The notes under the pieces: generated by a model | Told to the model about the DNA's origin: nothing | What the model saw: only the letters and a program-made list of their open reading frames with translations | Database searches by the model: none | From: Bacteroidota bacterium | GTDB lineage: Bacteria > Bacteroidota > Bacteroidia > Chitinophagales > Chitinophagaceae | NCBI GenBank assembly: GCA_013287475.1 | Contig: JABDDT010000010.1 | Location: 1 to 61,919, forward strand | Direction of reading: 5' to 3' | DNA length: 61,919 bases | Part shown: piece by piece, positions 44,524 through 52,847 of the stretch | Position numbering within the stretch: position 1 is the first letter of the stretch | Layout: each line of letters begins with the position of its first letter | Position numbers and translations under genes: made by a program

Positions 44524-44844
44524 ATGAATAAAATTAAACCACTTTTTTTAACTTCCCTGACAATCGGCATTCTTTCCGGGATTTCTATTGCCTTCATAGA
44601 TACAAGACCCCATTGGGATGATGCCGGAATCTCCGCACTCATGATTTTGATTTCCGCATTTATTTGCGGGTTTATATCACCACAAAGCACCTGGTTAATA
44701 GCTTTAGCAGTAGGTATTTGGATTCCCTTATTCAATATAATATCAACCCATAATTTTGGCTCATTGTTAGCCTTGATACCAGCTTTTATTGGCGCCTTCT
44801 CCGGCTATTTCGCAAAAAATGCATATAAGGGAATAATCAAATAA
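44524..44844 (+). CDS. Small membrane protein of unknown function
   Basis: A 106-residue protein with three helices (about 6-24, 36-56, 58-98): MNKIKPLFLTSLTIGILSGI, ISALMILISAFICGFISPQS, LLALIPAFIGAFSGYFAKN. The last contains Gly/Ala-rich packing motifs. I do not recognise the family with certainty. It is a single gene, divergent from the MscS pair, and convergent with the DNA ligase gene. Confidence 0.72.
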   Translation: MNKIKPLFLTSLTIGILSGISIAFIDTRPHWDDAGISALMILISAFICGFISPQSTWLIALAVGIWIPLFNIISTHNFGSLLALIPAFIGAFSGYFAKNAYKGIIK

Positions 44845-44913
44845 AGCCCTGGCATTTCCTTTTGATGGAAGTGAAATGAATTGATATCGTAATCGTGGGT
44901 GTGGCACCAATTT

Positions 44914-45942
44914 CTAAAGATGTTTATTCTTTCTCCGCGGTTTTATTTCTTTTTCAATCACAGCGATTGATGTAGGAATTTCTCTGACCACATCTTCAGG
45001 TCTTTTATCTTTTCGAAAGCCAAGAAAAGTGGCGGGTTTCCGGATGCGGCCATTCTTTGTCCAGGTAGCAAATTCAAAATTGGCAACAAGCCTGGGTTTG
45101 ACAAAGTGCATCTTTGCGCCTTTTGTATCGAGTACTTTATTTTCAAAAGGCGACTCAGCGATCTCCAGGGCCTGTAATTGCTTTAAAATTCCGGGCATTT
45201 CTTTGTCCTTGTATCCGCCACCGGAGCGTCCAATCCACTGCAACTTACCTTTGGAATAGGCACCAAATAATAAGGAGCGGAAAGAACGGCTTTTATCGGA
45301 TTCTGCCCATCCCCCGATCACAAATTCCTGGCGTTTACGCGTAGGTGTTTTTAACCATTTCTCTCCGCGTTCACCCGGCACATAAGCACTGCTCTTCAGT
45401 TTTGCTACCACACCCTCCAGGTTTTTTTCATTCACCCACTGATAAAGTTCATGACCATTATCAAAAGAATCACTATAACGCAGGATTTTGTTTCCTTTTA
45501 ATAATTCCTGCAGGATTTGTTTTCTTTCAATGAGAGCCATCTGTTTTAAATCAAAACCATCCAGCCATAAAATATCAAACAGACAATAAGACAAAGGCGT
45601 ATCATGACCATTATATTTTTGCAGGGCGTCAAAATCCGGCCTGCCCTCTTCGTTAAATACGACTACCTCGCCGTCAAGCACCAGATCTCGACCGAGATCA
45701 CTGAGCGCCCTGGAAAGAATGGGATATCTGTGGGTATAATCCAGCGCACTTCTTGAATCCATTCTTACTTTTCCTTTTTGAACATAAGAAATGATCCGGT
45801 AGCCATCCCATTTTAATTCATAAAGATATTTTTCATCCTCAATAACCTCTCTTGTCAGCGTGCAAAGCATGGGATCAACCGATCCGGGGATCTTTGATTT
45901 TTTACCTTTCCGAATAAGCTTCTCAATAAAATCCTTTGGCAA
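44914..45942 (-). CDS. Stand-alone ATP-dependent DNA ligase (LigD ligase-domain type)
   Basis: A 342-residue ligase. The adenylation motif is ELKWDGYRIIS with the catalytic Lys near residue 44. LDGEVVVFNEEGRPDFDAL, NLEGVVAKLKSS and KWLKTPTRKRQEFVIGGW are motifs III-V, and the OB-fold follows. It lacks the polymerase and nuclease domains of LigD and no Ku gene is nearby. It joins DNA ends, probably in repair. The most upstream start is TTG at 45942, immediately after an in-frame TAA; the next ATG (45870) would cut away 24 residues. Confidence 0.88.
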   Translation of the reverse strand: MPKDFIEKLIRKGKKSKIPGSVDPMLCTLTREVIEDEKYLYELKWDGYRIISYVQKGKVRMDSRSALDYTHRYPILSRALSDLGRDLVLDGEVVVFNEEGRPDFDALQKYNGHDTPLSYCLFDILWLDGFDLKQMALIERKQILQELLKGNKILRYSDSFDNGHELYQWVNEKNLEGVVAKLKSSAYVPGERGEKWLKTPTRKRQEFVIGGWAESDKSRSFRSLLFGAYSKGKLQWIGRSGGGYKDKEMPGILKQLQALEIAESPFENKVLDTKGAKMHFVKPRLVANFEFATWTKNGRIRKPATFLGFRKDKRPEDVVREIPTSIAVIEKEIKPRRKNKHL

Positions 45943-45991
45943 TTTTTATTGTTTGAATCGGATGAAAAGATTCAAAAAGACTGCTAATTGT

Positions 45992-46615
45992 TCAATCCGC
46001 ATTTTCAAAATTAAAACAAAGGCCGGCACTAAAACCAAACTGGTAAATCGAAGAATAGGAAGTAACCGAAGTTACAGAACCATCCTGACCAACATAAAAA
46101 GAACCGCCCGCGGCCTGAATGATGGAAAATAACTGCGCCTGAACTTTTATGCCAACTGCAGGTGAAACTTTAAAATTCAGACCGAGTTTCGCATCCCAGG
46201 CAAACCTGGTCTCATTGCTGTAGGATTTATTATTGATAAATCCTGCGCCAATACCGATGCCCCCGTAAGGCTCTACAGGACCCATCATGAAATGATGCAT
46301 GGCGTTTAACATCAGATAAGACATGACGGTCTTATCTTTTCCTGCATTGGCCTGAGTATTAGGTAATGCCAGATAATAGACCGGTACATGAGTAGGTTGC
46401 TGCTGATAAAGCAACTCAATCCCGTCCCCGCGTCCATTGATTCCCTCGAGCGAAACACCCCAGTGACCACTCTCATTGAGATAACCATAAGCATTGCCAT
46501 AATTCAATCTTTCCTGAAAAGTATATCCGCCATATCCTGTCAGCGAAATGGTTTGCGCAGATCCAAAAAAGCCCGTGATACTGGCTAAAATAAGTATGGG
46601 CAATATCCTTTTCAT
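45992..46615 (-). CDS. Outer-membrane beta-barrel protein
   Basis: A 207-residue protein: signal peptide to about residue 20 (FFGSAQ), then strands such as ISLTGYGGYTFQERLNYG, VEPYGGIGIGAGFINN, LGLNFKVSPAVGIKVQAQLF and FGFSAGLCFNFEN. This is a typical eight-stranded barrel of the OMP_b-brl/OprW type with no enzymatic motif. Role unknown. It lies 49 bases upstream of the ligase on the same strand and is divergent from a response-regulator gene. Confidence 0.75.
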   Translation of the reverse strand: MKRILPILILASITGFFGSAQTISLTGYGGYTFQERLNYGNAYGYLNESGHWGVSLEGINGRGDGIELLYQQQPTHVPVYYLALPNTQANAGKDKTVMSYLMLNAMHHFMMGPVEPYGGIGIGAGFINNKSYSNETRFAWDAKLGLNFKVSPAVGIKVQAQLFSIIQAAGGSFYVGQDGSVTSVTSYSSIYQFGFSAGLCFNFENAD

Positions 46616-46689
46616 ATTGATTTATTTAGAGAGATAGGAGGATGAAAAAACAATGCCAGGCCCGGCACGGTTATTTAACCAAAGAAATT

Positions 46690-47049
46690 ATGTCACAACA
46701 AAGGAAAATGCTGATTGTGGACGATGAGTTGGACTTCTGTGCACTTGTAATCCTTATGCTGAAGGGGGAATCCTTTCAAATCGAATGTGCCCATACCCTG
46801 TTCGAAGCATCTAAATTTTTGAGAAAAGATCATCCTGAAATTATATTACTAGATCACAATCTTCCGGATGGCACTGGCCTCGACTATTTTAATAAAAACC
46901 GTAAAGATTTTGATGAGGCGAAAATTGTGTTGATTACCGCAGATCCTTCACCGGATTTAAAGTCACAGGCAGAAGCTGCCGGACTCGAATTTGCACCCAA
47001 GCCATTTGGACTAAAAAAGATAAAGGATATTATCAGGACTGTCGCTTAA
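46690..47049 (+). CDS. Single-domain response regulator
   Basis: A 119-residue receiver (start at 46690, MSQQRKMLIVDDELDF). An earlier ATG at 46642 has an AGGAGG right before it, but that spacing is too short and it would add a leader without domain. Acidic pair VDDE, phosphoacceptor in ILLDHNLPDGTGL, Thr in LITADP and Lys in FAPKPFGLKKI are all conserved. It has no output domain. It may be a target of the CHASE3 kinase that follows after the YceI gene. Confidence 0.85.
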   Translation: MSQQRKMLIVDDELDFCALVILMLKGESFQIECAHTLFEASKFLRKDHPEIILLDHNLPDGTGLDYFNKNRKDFDEAKIVLITADPSPDLKSQAEAAGLEFAPKPFGLKKIKDIIRTVA

Positions 47050-47056
47050 GGCTTCA

Positions 47057-47089
47057 GGCGGGGAGATTTATCCACAGAAATTCCTCGCC
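47057..47089 (+). terminator. Weak terminator hairpin after the response regulator
   Basis: GGCGGGGA pairs with TCCTCGCC (one G-T wobble) around a 17-base loop, followed by CTCTTTTTACG. The long loop makes this weak. Confidence 0.3.
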
Positions 47090-47156
47090 GCTGTTATACT
47101 CTTTTTACGCGTTAATGGCTAACTTGGAGTATAAATAAAACAAATCAATAGCAAAT

Positions 47157-47732
47157 ATGAAAAAGACTATTTTGTTAATAACAGCCACTTTTTTCGGCCT
47201 GGGTGTATTCGCTCAAACTACCTGGACCAACGATAAAATGCACTCTAAACTTGGGTTTACTATAACCCACTTAATGGTATCTGATGTGGATGGCATATTT
47301 AAAGATTTTACCTGTACCATTGTTGCAAGTAAACCAGATTTCAGCGACGCCAAATTTCAGTTAACGGTTAATACCGCATCAATAAACACCGATGTAGATT
47401 ACCGCGACAATGATCTGAAAGGTGCGAACTATTTCGACGTTGCCAAATTCCCGACAATGACATTTACCAGCACTTCTATTACACCCGTTTCAACAAATCA
47501 TTATAAATTAGGCGGTGACCTTACACTGCATGGTGTCACCAAACCCGTTACCATGGATCTTTGGTACCGCGGTACAGTCACTAACCCCATGAGTAAAAAG
47601 GATGATGCGGGTTTCAAGCTGACAGGTATAATGAAAAGATCTGATTTCAATTTTGCCCCGCAGGCCGGATCCGCGATGTTAAGCGATGAAATCACCATTA
47701 CCGCCAATGGCGAATTTGGTAAGGCGAATTAG
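47157..47732 (+). CDS. YceI family periplasmic lipid-binding protein
   Basis: A 191-residue protein: signal peptide to about residue 21 (LGVFAQ), then the YceI lipocalin-like barrel with SKLGFTITHLMVSDVDGIF, NTDVDYRDNDLKGANYFDVA, GGDLTLHGVTKPVTMDLWYR and FKLTGIMKRSDFNF. Family members bind polyprenoid or quinone-like lipids in the periplasm. It stands between the response regulator and a histidine kinase on the same strand. Full length. Confidence 0.92.
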   Translation: MKKTILLITATFFGLGVFAQTTWTNDKMHSKLGFTITHLMVSDVDGIFKDFTCTIVASKPDFSDAKFQLTVNTASINTDVDYRDNDLKGANYFDVAKFPTMTFTSTSITPVSTNHYKLGGDLTLHGVTKPVTMDLWYRGTVTNPMSKKDDAGFKLTGIMKRSDFNFAPQAGSAMLSDEITITANGEFGKAN

Positions 47733-47791
47733 ACGATGGCTTATAGTCAGACTGTTTACAGGCAATGCCTGACGGGAAATCATAAGTTTTA

Positions 47792-49177
47792 ATGGAACCA
47801 GCCAAAAATAAATGGTCAGCCAATTTTAACTATTGGGCCTTTATCGCATCCTCCCTGTTTTTGCTTTCGCTCGCCATCTTTTCCCTGGTGTGGTTCCAGA
47901 AAGAAAAAGAAGCACAGGATTCGATTGCCCATACGTATGAGGTCAAACTAAAAATAGAAAAATGTTTCGGCTTGCTGTTGGAAGCAGAGTCCAACCAGAG
48001 AGGATATATTCTAAGTAACGACGTTGCATACCTCAAAAATATCAATCACGCAGAAACCCTCCTTAATACCAGCCTGAATCAACTGGATTCACTGGTGGCT
48101 GACAATGAAAAACAGGTTATTAATGCCGGGACTCTACGAGCTCTTATTTATTCCCGCGTTTCAAGGCTGCATATCCTGCTGGATTCATTCGAAATTTCAA
48201 ATAATTATCCATTCGCCCGATTTACTTTGCCAGGAAAGCTGATCATGGATTCCATCCATCACCAGGTTATAGTTATGCAGGCGGAGGAAAATAGCTTGTT
48301 GGGACAAAGAACCTTCTTTAAAAAAATAGACAACGAAAGAGTAATCACCTTTTTTGTTTTATTCTCTGTTATCGCTTTTGCAATATTAATGTGGTCATTT
48401 CTCAAGATAAAAAAAGAAAACGCATTGCGTTTAAAGGCGCAGATGGAAATAAAAAACCAAAATGAAAAACTGGAAAGAAAAAATCACGATCTGACCATGT
48501 TTGCCAATATCGCCAGTCACGACCTGAAAGAACCCCTTCGGAAAATACAAATGTTTACAAATCTGATTGTGGAAATGAATCCAGGACAGTTGACAGGCAA
48601 ATCATTAGGATATTTCGAAAAGATTTCTCAACAAAGCAGTCGTATGCAGGTTTTGATTGAATCGGTTTTAAAATATGCGCAAACAGAAGAAGGTAATTAC
48701 GGGTTTCAGAACACGAATTTGCATGAGATTGCCCATCTCGCGATCGATAATTTAAGCGAAATTATTAAAGAGAAAAATGCTTTGGTCAGTGTTCGATACC
48801 TGCCAACTATTTTCTGCAGTCCGACTCAAATGGAACAATTGTTTATTAATCTCATTGATAACGGAATCAAATATGCAAAACCAAATCATACACCCTCCAT
48901 AGAAATAAACACAACCGGGTCTGATGGAATCTGGAAAATAGATTTCAGGGATAACGGAATCGGTTTCGATGAAGCTTATGAAAAGAAAATATTTGAAGTT
49001 TTTCAAAGACTACATACGGGTGATGAATATTCGGGAACCGGGATTGGCCTCGCCATTTGTAAAAAGATCGTTGAAAATCATCGTGGAACGATCAGTGCCA
49101 AATCCATTTTGGGTGAAGGATCGGTTTTTTCAGTTGTCCTGCCAGTCGAAAAGTCAGCTCCTAAACACCAAAAATGA
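47792..49177 (+). CDS. Sensor histidine kinase with CHASE3 domain
   Basis: A 461-residue inner-membrane kinase: transmembrane helix near 16-36, periplasmic CHASE3 domain (about 40-185, LLLEAESNQRGYILSNDVAY), second helix near 190-210, coiled-coil (about 215-230), then HisKA with the phosphoacceptor His in ASHDLKEPLRK, N-box LIDNGIKYAK, G1 DNGIGFDEA and G2 GTGIGLAICKK. Complete. The stop codon overlaps the ATG of a response-regulator remnant (ATGA), showing that a cognate regulator was once encoded here. Confidence 0.94.
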   Translation: MEPAKNKWSANFNYWAFIASSLFLLSLAIFSLVWFQKEKEAQDSIAHTYEVKLKIEKCFGLLLEAESNQRGYILSNDVAYLKNINHAETLLNTSLNQLDSLVADNEKQVINAGTLRALIYSRVSRLHILLDSFEISNNYPFARFTLPGKLIMDSIHHQVIVMQAEENSLLGQRTFFKKIDNERVITFFVLFSVIAFAILMWSFLKIKKENALRLKAQMEIKNQNEKLERKNHDLTMFANIASHDLKEPLRKIQMFTNLIVEMNPGQLTGKSLGYFEKISQQSSRMQVLIESVLKYAQTEEGNYGFQNTNLHEIAHLAIDNLSEIIKEKNALVSVRYLPTIFCSPTQMEQLFINLIDNGIKYAKPNHTPSIEINTTGSDGIWKIDFRDNGIGFDEAYEKKIFEVFQRLHTGDEYSGTGIGLAICKKIVENHRGTISAKSILGEGSVFSVVLPVEKSAPKHQK

Positions 49178-49218
49178 TTCGAACAAATCGTGTATTGCTG
49201 ATTGATGATGATAACTAA
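49174..49218 (+). pseudogene. Truncated response-regulator remnant
   Basis: ATG at 49174 overlaps the histidine-kinase stop by four bases and reads MIRTNRVLLIDDDN then TAA. LLIDDD is the acidic start of a receiver domain. The rest of the receiver is missing; the frame after the TAA has no receiver-like sequence and the next gene ends two bases away on the other strand. This looks like a deletion that fused a foreign 3' end to an operon. Confidence 0.75.
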
Positions 49219-49219
49219 G

Positions 49220-49510
49220 CTATTGGTGCAAAGCCGTCTCCTCATTCAGCAGGAGTATATATAAGGATTCCATCAAACAGGTCCAGAAATAAGAATGGTA
49301 TTTGCCCTGGGGATCCAGTGCCGGTTCCAGAACGATCCATCCGTTTTTTCTGATCTCTTTAAAATTATGCACCAAACCAAATTTATCCTGGAGAATGGGA
49401 TCTGCAATATTAACTTTATAGTAAGGCATGACACCGGGTGGTTCGAAATATTCAACTTCTGCCTCGTAGGTCTTGTCCATAAAATTAAATGGCACGTCTG
49501 TTTTCGTCAT
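49220..49510 (-). CDS. Hypothetical protein
   Basis: A 96-residue protein from the ATG at 49510 (an earlier TTG at 49558 is less likely). It has no signal peptide or membrane helix and reads as a compact alpha/beta protein: FNFMDKTYEAEVEYFEPPGV, PYYKVNIADPILQDKFGLVH and FKEIRKNGWIVLEPALDPQG. I do not recognise the family. It ends two bases beyond the truncated response-regulator remnant, on the opposite strand, and is 57 bases downstream of the small YtxH-like gene, so the two may be one transcript. Confidence 0.65.
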   Translation of the reverse strand: MTKTDVPFNFMDKTYEAEVEYFEPPGVMPYYKVNIADPILQDKFGLVHNFKEIRKNGWIVLEPALDPQGKYHSYFWTCLMESLYILLLNEETALHQ

Positions 49511-49567
49511 AAAAATTGCATTTTGCTGTAATAATGCAATTCTCTTGCCCCGTCCCAAATATGACCG

Positions 49568-49741
49568 CTACGCTACCCATTTTTTACTTTTGTCGATCAG
49601 CTTACTCATATCATTCAGCGCTTTGTCCTTGATATCATCCAGGGATTCAGCAAGTTTTTTCAATGTTTTAGTGCCTTTTTCTGAATTTAAAAGAAGTCCT
49701 ACGGCAGCGGCCGCTATGAATATGAAGATTACCTTTTTCAT
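49568..49741 (-). CDS. Small YtxH-like membrane-anchored protein
   Basis: A 57-residue protein from ATG at 49741 to TAG at 49568: MKKVIFIFIAAAAVGLLLNS, then a charged helix with GTKTLKKLAESLDDIKDKAL and DKSKKWVA. One N-terminal helix with a coiled-coil-prone tail is the YtxH/gas-vesicle-protein-like pattern. These are often stress-induced. The frame, ATG and helical periodicity make it credible as a real gene. Confidence 0.75.
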   Translation of the reverse strand: MKKVIFIFIAAAAVGLLLNSEKGTKTLKKLAESLDDIKDKALNDMSKLIDKSKKWVA

Positions 49742-50051
49742 ATGAATGTTTTAACTATTCTAATTCAAATATGGGGCCACCTGAATTATTGATATGTAAT
49801 AAAAATTGCCCTGTACAGGAATTTCGAAAAATAAAAAAAGAAAGTCGACGCTTTTTCACGGTTTATTGGATATTTAAAATCACGTTGTCTAAATTCTACT
49901 CAGAGTTTTCTAAGGATACGCCGACTTTAGTTTTCACAGTTGGATGGATGTTTTAGATAGGATTGGATGGTTTACAGGGTACGGGTTCTTCGCTGGTTAT
50001 GGGATTTTATATGGTTTTTTCATTATTATATTTTCAAGGATCTCTCACTAC
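49742..50051. other. AT-rich spacer
   Basis: About 310 bases between two minus-strand genes. It holds the promoter of the small YtxH-like gene but no gene or strong hairpin that I can see. A 61-codon plus-strand frame beginning at 49771 lacks coding character. One copy of GGATTGGA (49962-49969) matches a motif repeated near 55.5 kb. Confidence 0.4.
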
Positions 50052-50082
50052 TTGGTAACCGCCGCGCTTCCATATGTAACCT
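50052..50082. repeat. Left copy of a 31-bp direct repeat
   Basis: Begins TTGGTAACCGC and ends TGTAACCT, 31 bases. The same layout recurs at 50761-50791 with 23 of 31 positions identical, so the pair brackets the TPR-like gene between them. It reaches the first base of the stop codon of that gene. Confidence 0.55.
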
Positions 50083-50741
50083 TATTTACGATTATTTTTT
50101 AACGCTATGATTTTCATATCGATATCCGATATTTTAATGGCCAGGGGATAATAAGTATGATTGGGATCTGCTTTAATTTTATTGATCAGCTGTATACTTT
50201 TAAGATCCTGATGATTCATCAGGTAAGCGAGTGACAAATAATACTCTGTTTCTTCCTGAAATGAATGATCATCAGATTTTGTATACAGCAATTCTTCAAA
50301 AAGGGTAACGGCTTCCTGGAAATGATTTAATTGCATTTCAGACATGGCAGCCAGGAAAGTATTTTTATTTGACTTGTTATTACCACTGCGATAAATCTTT
50401 ACTACTTCATTCCAGTTCCCGCTTCTGTATGCCTCAGTTTCTGATTCGCGGTTTTGGGCTCCACGGGTATTTGTGAGTTCAAAGCTTAAAAACTGTCTGT
50501 CATAAACCGACTGGTCATTCGTAGCTATAAATTTATATAGGGTTGCAGAACCAACTACAAGAAGGAGAATGGCAGCTACCCGCAAGCTGGTCCTGTATAA
50601 ACTGCGTACAATGGCCTTTTCAGGCTTATTTTTAAGGGAAAGCCTTACGGTTGATACTTTCTCATTGATCACATTCAGTCGAATGGTATCGATGGCAAGC
50701 TTCTGGTATTCATTTTCGATATTGGTTGGCATTTTGTCCAT
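50082..50741 (-). CDS. Membrane-anchored TPR-like protein
   Basis: A 219-residue protein: cytoplasmic N-terminus (about 1-50), one transmembrane helix (LRVAAILLLVVGSATLYKF, about 52-70), then a helical periplasmic part with TPR-like pairs (AYRSGNWNEVVKIYRSGNN, NHFQEAVTLFEELLYTK, EETEYYLSLAYLMNHQDL). Such proteins usually accompany ECF sigma factors as part of the anti-sigma or TPR accessory layout, but none is adjacent here. It is flanked by two 31-base direct repeats. Confidence 0.75.
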   Translation of the reverse strand: MDKMPTNIENEYQKLAIDTIRLNVINEKVSTVRLSLKNKPEKAIVRSLYRTSLRVAAILLLVVGSATLYKFIATNDQSVYDRQFLSFELTNTRGAQNRESETEAYRSGNWNEVVKIYRSGNNKSNKNTFLAAMSEMQLNHFQEAVTLFEELLYTKSDDHSFQEETEYYLSLAYLMNHQDLKSIQLINKIKADPNHTYYPLAIKISDIDMKIIALKNNRK

Positions 50742-50760
50742 CAGAAGTAATTCTTTCTGA

Positions 50761-50791
50761 TTGGTAACCGCAACGTCATCTTTTGTAACCT
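50761..50791. repeat. Right copy of a 31-bp direct repeat
   Basis: TTGGTAACCGC plus 13 variable bases plus GTAACCT, matching the copy at 50052-50082. On the minus strand it reads GGTTACAAAAGATGACGTTG, which lies about 20-50 bases upstream of the ATG of the TPR-like gene and could be its promoter or operator. Confidence 0.55.
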
Positions 50792-51181
50792 CCCTTTATA
50801 AAATAAAATAGGGCCGGATAGAAATCCAGCCCGTTATAAAATCCAATATCCTATGAAAAACCGGAATAAGATGTTCAAATTGAATGCCAGCTCCTAACAG
50901 CCTTGAATAATCGCTTTCCAATCATTTTTCTTCCTTCTGTGGGAAATATTTTCCAATAAATAGACCATTTTATACCCGTTATGTGAGGTTCACAATCCGG
51001 TCAATTGTTAACACCGCTGAAATAGTGTAATTCTTGTTCAGGTAAAGAACAGCAGACCTAGCATTTTCTAATCTGTTAAGAATGGCTGATTCTTTGATTA
51101 TATTAATATTATATCCAACCTTTAGTTAACGACCCAACCGCAGTAAAAAATCAAAATCCTGACTCTTTATAAATAAAAAAC
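50792..51181. other. Divergent spacer with hairpin
   Basis: About 390 bases between the TPR-like gene and the S53 peptidase gene, which are divergent. An imperfect hairpin lies at 50811-50832 (GGGC-GGAT pairs with ATCC-GCCC, one mismatch). A 14-codon frame starts with ATG at 50853 (MKNRNKMFKLNASS) on the plus strand, without clear homology. The peptidase promoter must be in the right part. Nothing else recognised. Confidence 0.4.
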
Positions 51182-51188
51182 AGGAGGT
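51182..51188 (+). promoter_or_regulatory. Strong Shine-Dalgarno site of the S53 peptidase
   Basis: AGGAGGT lies five bases before the ATG at 51194. It is nearly fully complementary to the 16S 3' end, unusual in this phylum where most genes have none, and unlike its neighbours. Confidence 0.8.
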
Positions 51189-51193
51189 ATATT

Positions 51194-52825
51194 ATGAATG
51201 GTCGTAAAATATTTCAGGACAGCGTAACACCGCTTCCTGACAGGGAGGGATTGACTCCGCAGGGTTTCATGATGAATTTCGCCAGGCCGGAGGATTATGA
51301 AAAAATAATGCGCATCGTTTTTTCTCTCTCCATGCCAAAAGATCTCGAGGATACACTGGAACAAAAAGTGGCTGGAGGCGAAGTGGTTTCACCGGCCGAA
51401 CTGCAAAGAACCTATGTTCCTCCGGCAACTGATATCACTGCTTTTATAAACTGGCTGAACGCAGAAGGATACTTTGATGTTAAAATTTCTCCCAACGGAA
51501 CCGGCATATATGCAAGTGCAAAAGTCTCGCTGATCGAACAAAGCCTGCAGATAAAAATGGTACGCGTTACGCGTGAAGGTATTACTTATACGGCAGCACA
51601 AAATGCCCCCAGTCTTCCATCGGAAGTTGCGAACAGTGTGCATGCGATTATCGGTCTGCAACCTTTCCGTCATGCGAACAAACATCGCTCATTTCGAGCA
51701 CCCATTGGAAACAACAGGAAGTTTACAAATATGTCCGCGCAGGGAGGACAAAAACTGAATCCTAATATTTCGAACGCACCACCTTATAATATTGCTGAGA
51801 TTCTGAAAGCCTATAATGCCAATGGTTTGGACGTTACGGGAAGCGGGCAGACTATTGCGATTCTGATCGATACCGTTCCTGCAGATTCTGACCTGATCGC
51901 TTTCTGGAAAGAAAACAAACTATCTGTAACGGCGGATCAGATTAAGGAAATCAATGTAAATAATGCAACCCTTCCTACGGCCGAGGGGGAAGAAACACTG
52001 GATACAGAATGGACAAGTGGCATTGCTCCGGGAGCAAATATCCGGATATATGCCAGCGGATCGCTGGACTTTGTAGATCTTGACAACGCACTTGACAATA
52101 TACTTACTGACATCGGGAATTTCGCGGGAATGAGACAGGTATCCATCAGTCTGGGCTTGGGTGAAACATTCCTGGGAGGACCAACGGGTGAAGTAGCTAC
52201 CCAGCATCAGAAATACCTGCGGCTTGCTGCTGCCGGCGTAAATGTTTTCGTATCCAGCGGAGATGCGGGATCGAACCCTGATGATTCGGGTCATAACGGT
52301 AACGGGCCCACGCAGGTAGAATATGCTGCCTCTGATTCCTGTGTGATCGGTGTCGGAGGCACTTCACTTGTGCTGGCTGCGAACGGCGCTGTCTCTGAAG
52401 AAACCGGCTGGACAAGCGGCGGAGGCGGGCAAAGTATTTTTTTCGACCGGCCCTCATGGCAGAAAGGTAAGGGTGTCCCTGCAGGCACAAAGCGACTCGT
52501 TCCGGATGTCAGTCTCACGGCAGATCCAAACTTTGGAGCCCTTGTTATTCTTGGCGGCCAGTCTCAACAGATCGGAGGTACCAGCTGGAGCGCGCCGGTG
52601 TGGGCAGCATTTTGTGCACTGATCAATGAAGCAAGGGTTAACGCCGGAAAACCCATGCTGCCATTTTTAAATACATTGATTTACCCTTTGATCGGAACGA
52701 ATTCGTTCCGCGATATTCTGGCCGGAAGCAATGGTGCATTCAAGGCAGGACCAGGATATGATGAAGTAACCGGGATCGGCGTGCCCAATATGCGTGCGCT
52801 GATTCAGGCTCTGAGCTCATTCTGA
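51194..52825 (+). CDS. S53 family serine-carboxyl peptidase (sedolisin/kumamolisin)
   Basis: A 543-residue peptidase precursor with prodomain (about 1-185) and catalytic domain. The catalytic Glu and Asp are in GEETLDTEWTSGIAPGA (E-x3-D spacing), the oxyanion Asp is in VFVSSGDAGSN and the nucleophile Ser is in GGTSWSAPVWAAF. The calcium loop (RDILAGSNG to GPGYDEVTGIG) is at the C-terminus. All active-site residues are present. No signal peptide is visible at the N-terminus (NGRKIFQDSVTPLP), whereas most homologues are secreted. It has a strong SD, and its code appears richer in G and C than its surroundings, suggesting transfer (visual impression only). Confidence 0.9.
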   Translation: MNGRKIFQDSVTPLPDREGLTPQGFMMNFARPEDYEKIMRIVFSLSMPKDLEDTLEQKVAGGEVVSPAELQRTYVPPATDITAFINWLNAEGYFDVKISPNGTGIYASAKVSLIEQSLQIKMVRVTREGITYTAAQNAPSLPSEVANSVHAIIGLQPFRHANKHRSFRAPIGNNRKFTNMSAQGGQKLNPNISNAPPYNIAEILKAYNANGLDVTGSGQTIAILIDTVPADSDLIAFWKENKLSVTADQIKEINVNNATLPTAEGEETLDTEWTSGIAPGANIRIYASGSLDFVDLDNALDNILTDIGNFAGMRQVSISLGLGETFLGGPTGEVATQHQKYLRLAAAGVNVFVSSGDAGSNPDDSGHNGNGPTQVEYAASDSCVIGVGGTSLVLAANGAVSEETGWTSGGGGQSIFFDRPSWQKGKGVPAGTKRLVPDVSLTADPNFGALVILGGQSQQIGGTSWSAPVWAAFCALINEARVNAGKPMLPFLNTLIYPLIGTNSFRDILAGSNGAFKAGPGYDEVTGIGVPNMRALIQALSSF

Positions 52826-52847
52826 TTTTACCTCATTCTGATTTTAC
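52816..52847. repeat. 16-bp perfect tandem duplication at a convergent gene junction
   Basis: CTCATTCTGATTTTAC occurs twice in a row (52816-52831 and 52832-52847). The TGA stop of the S53 gene lies in the first copy and the stop of the convergent hydrolase gene lies in the second. Confidence 0.9.

Noticed and set aside
50853-50897. 14-codon peptide MKNRNKMFKLNASS
   Set aside because: Could recall a leader or ribosomally made peptide start, but it is too short, has no partner enzymes nearby and no clear signal.
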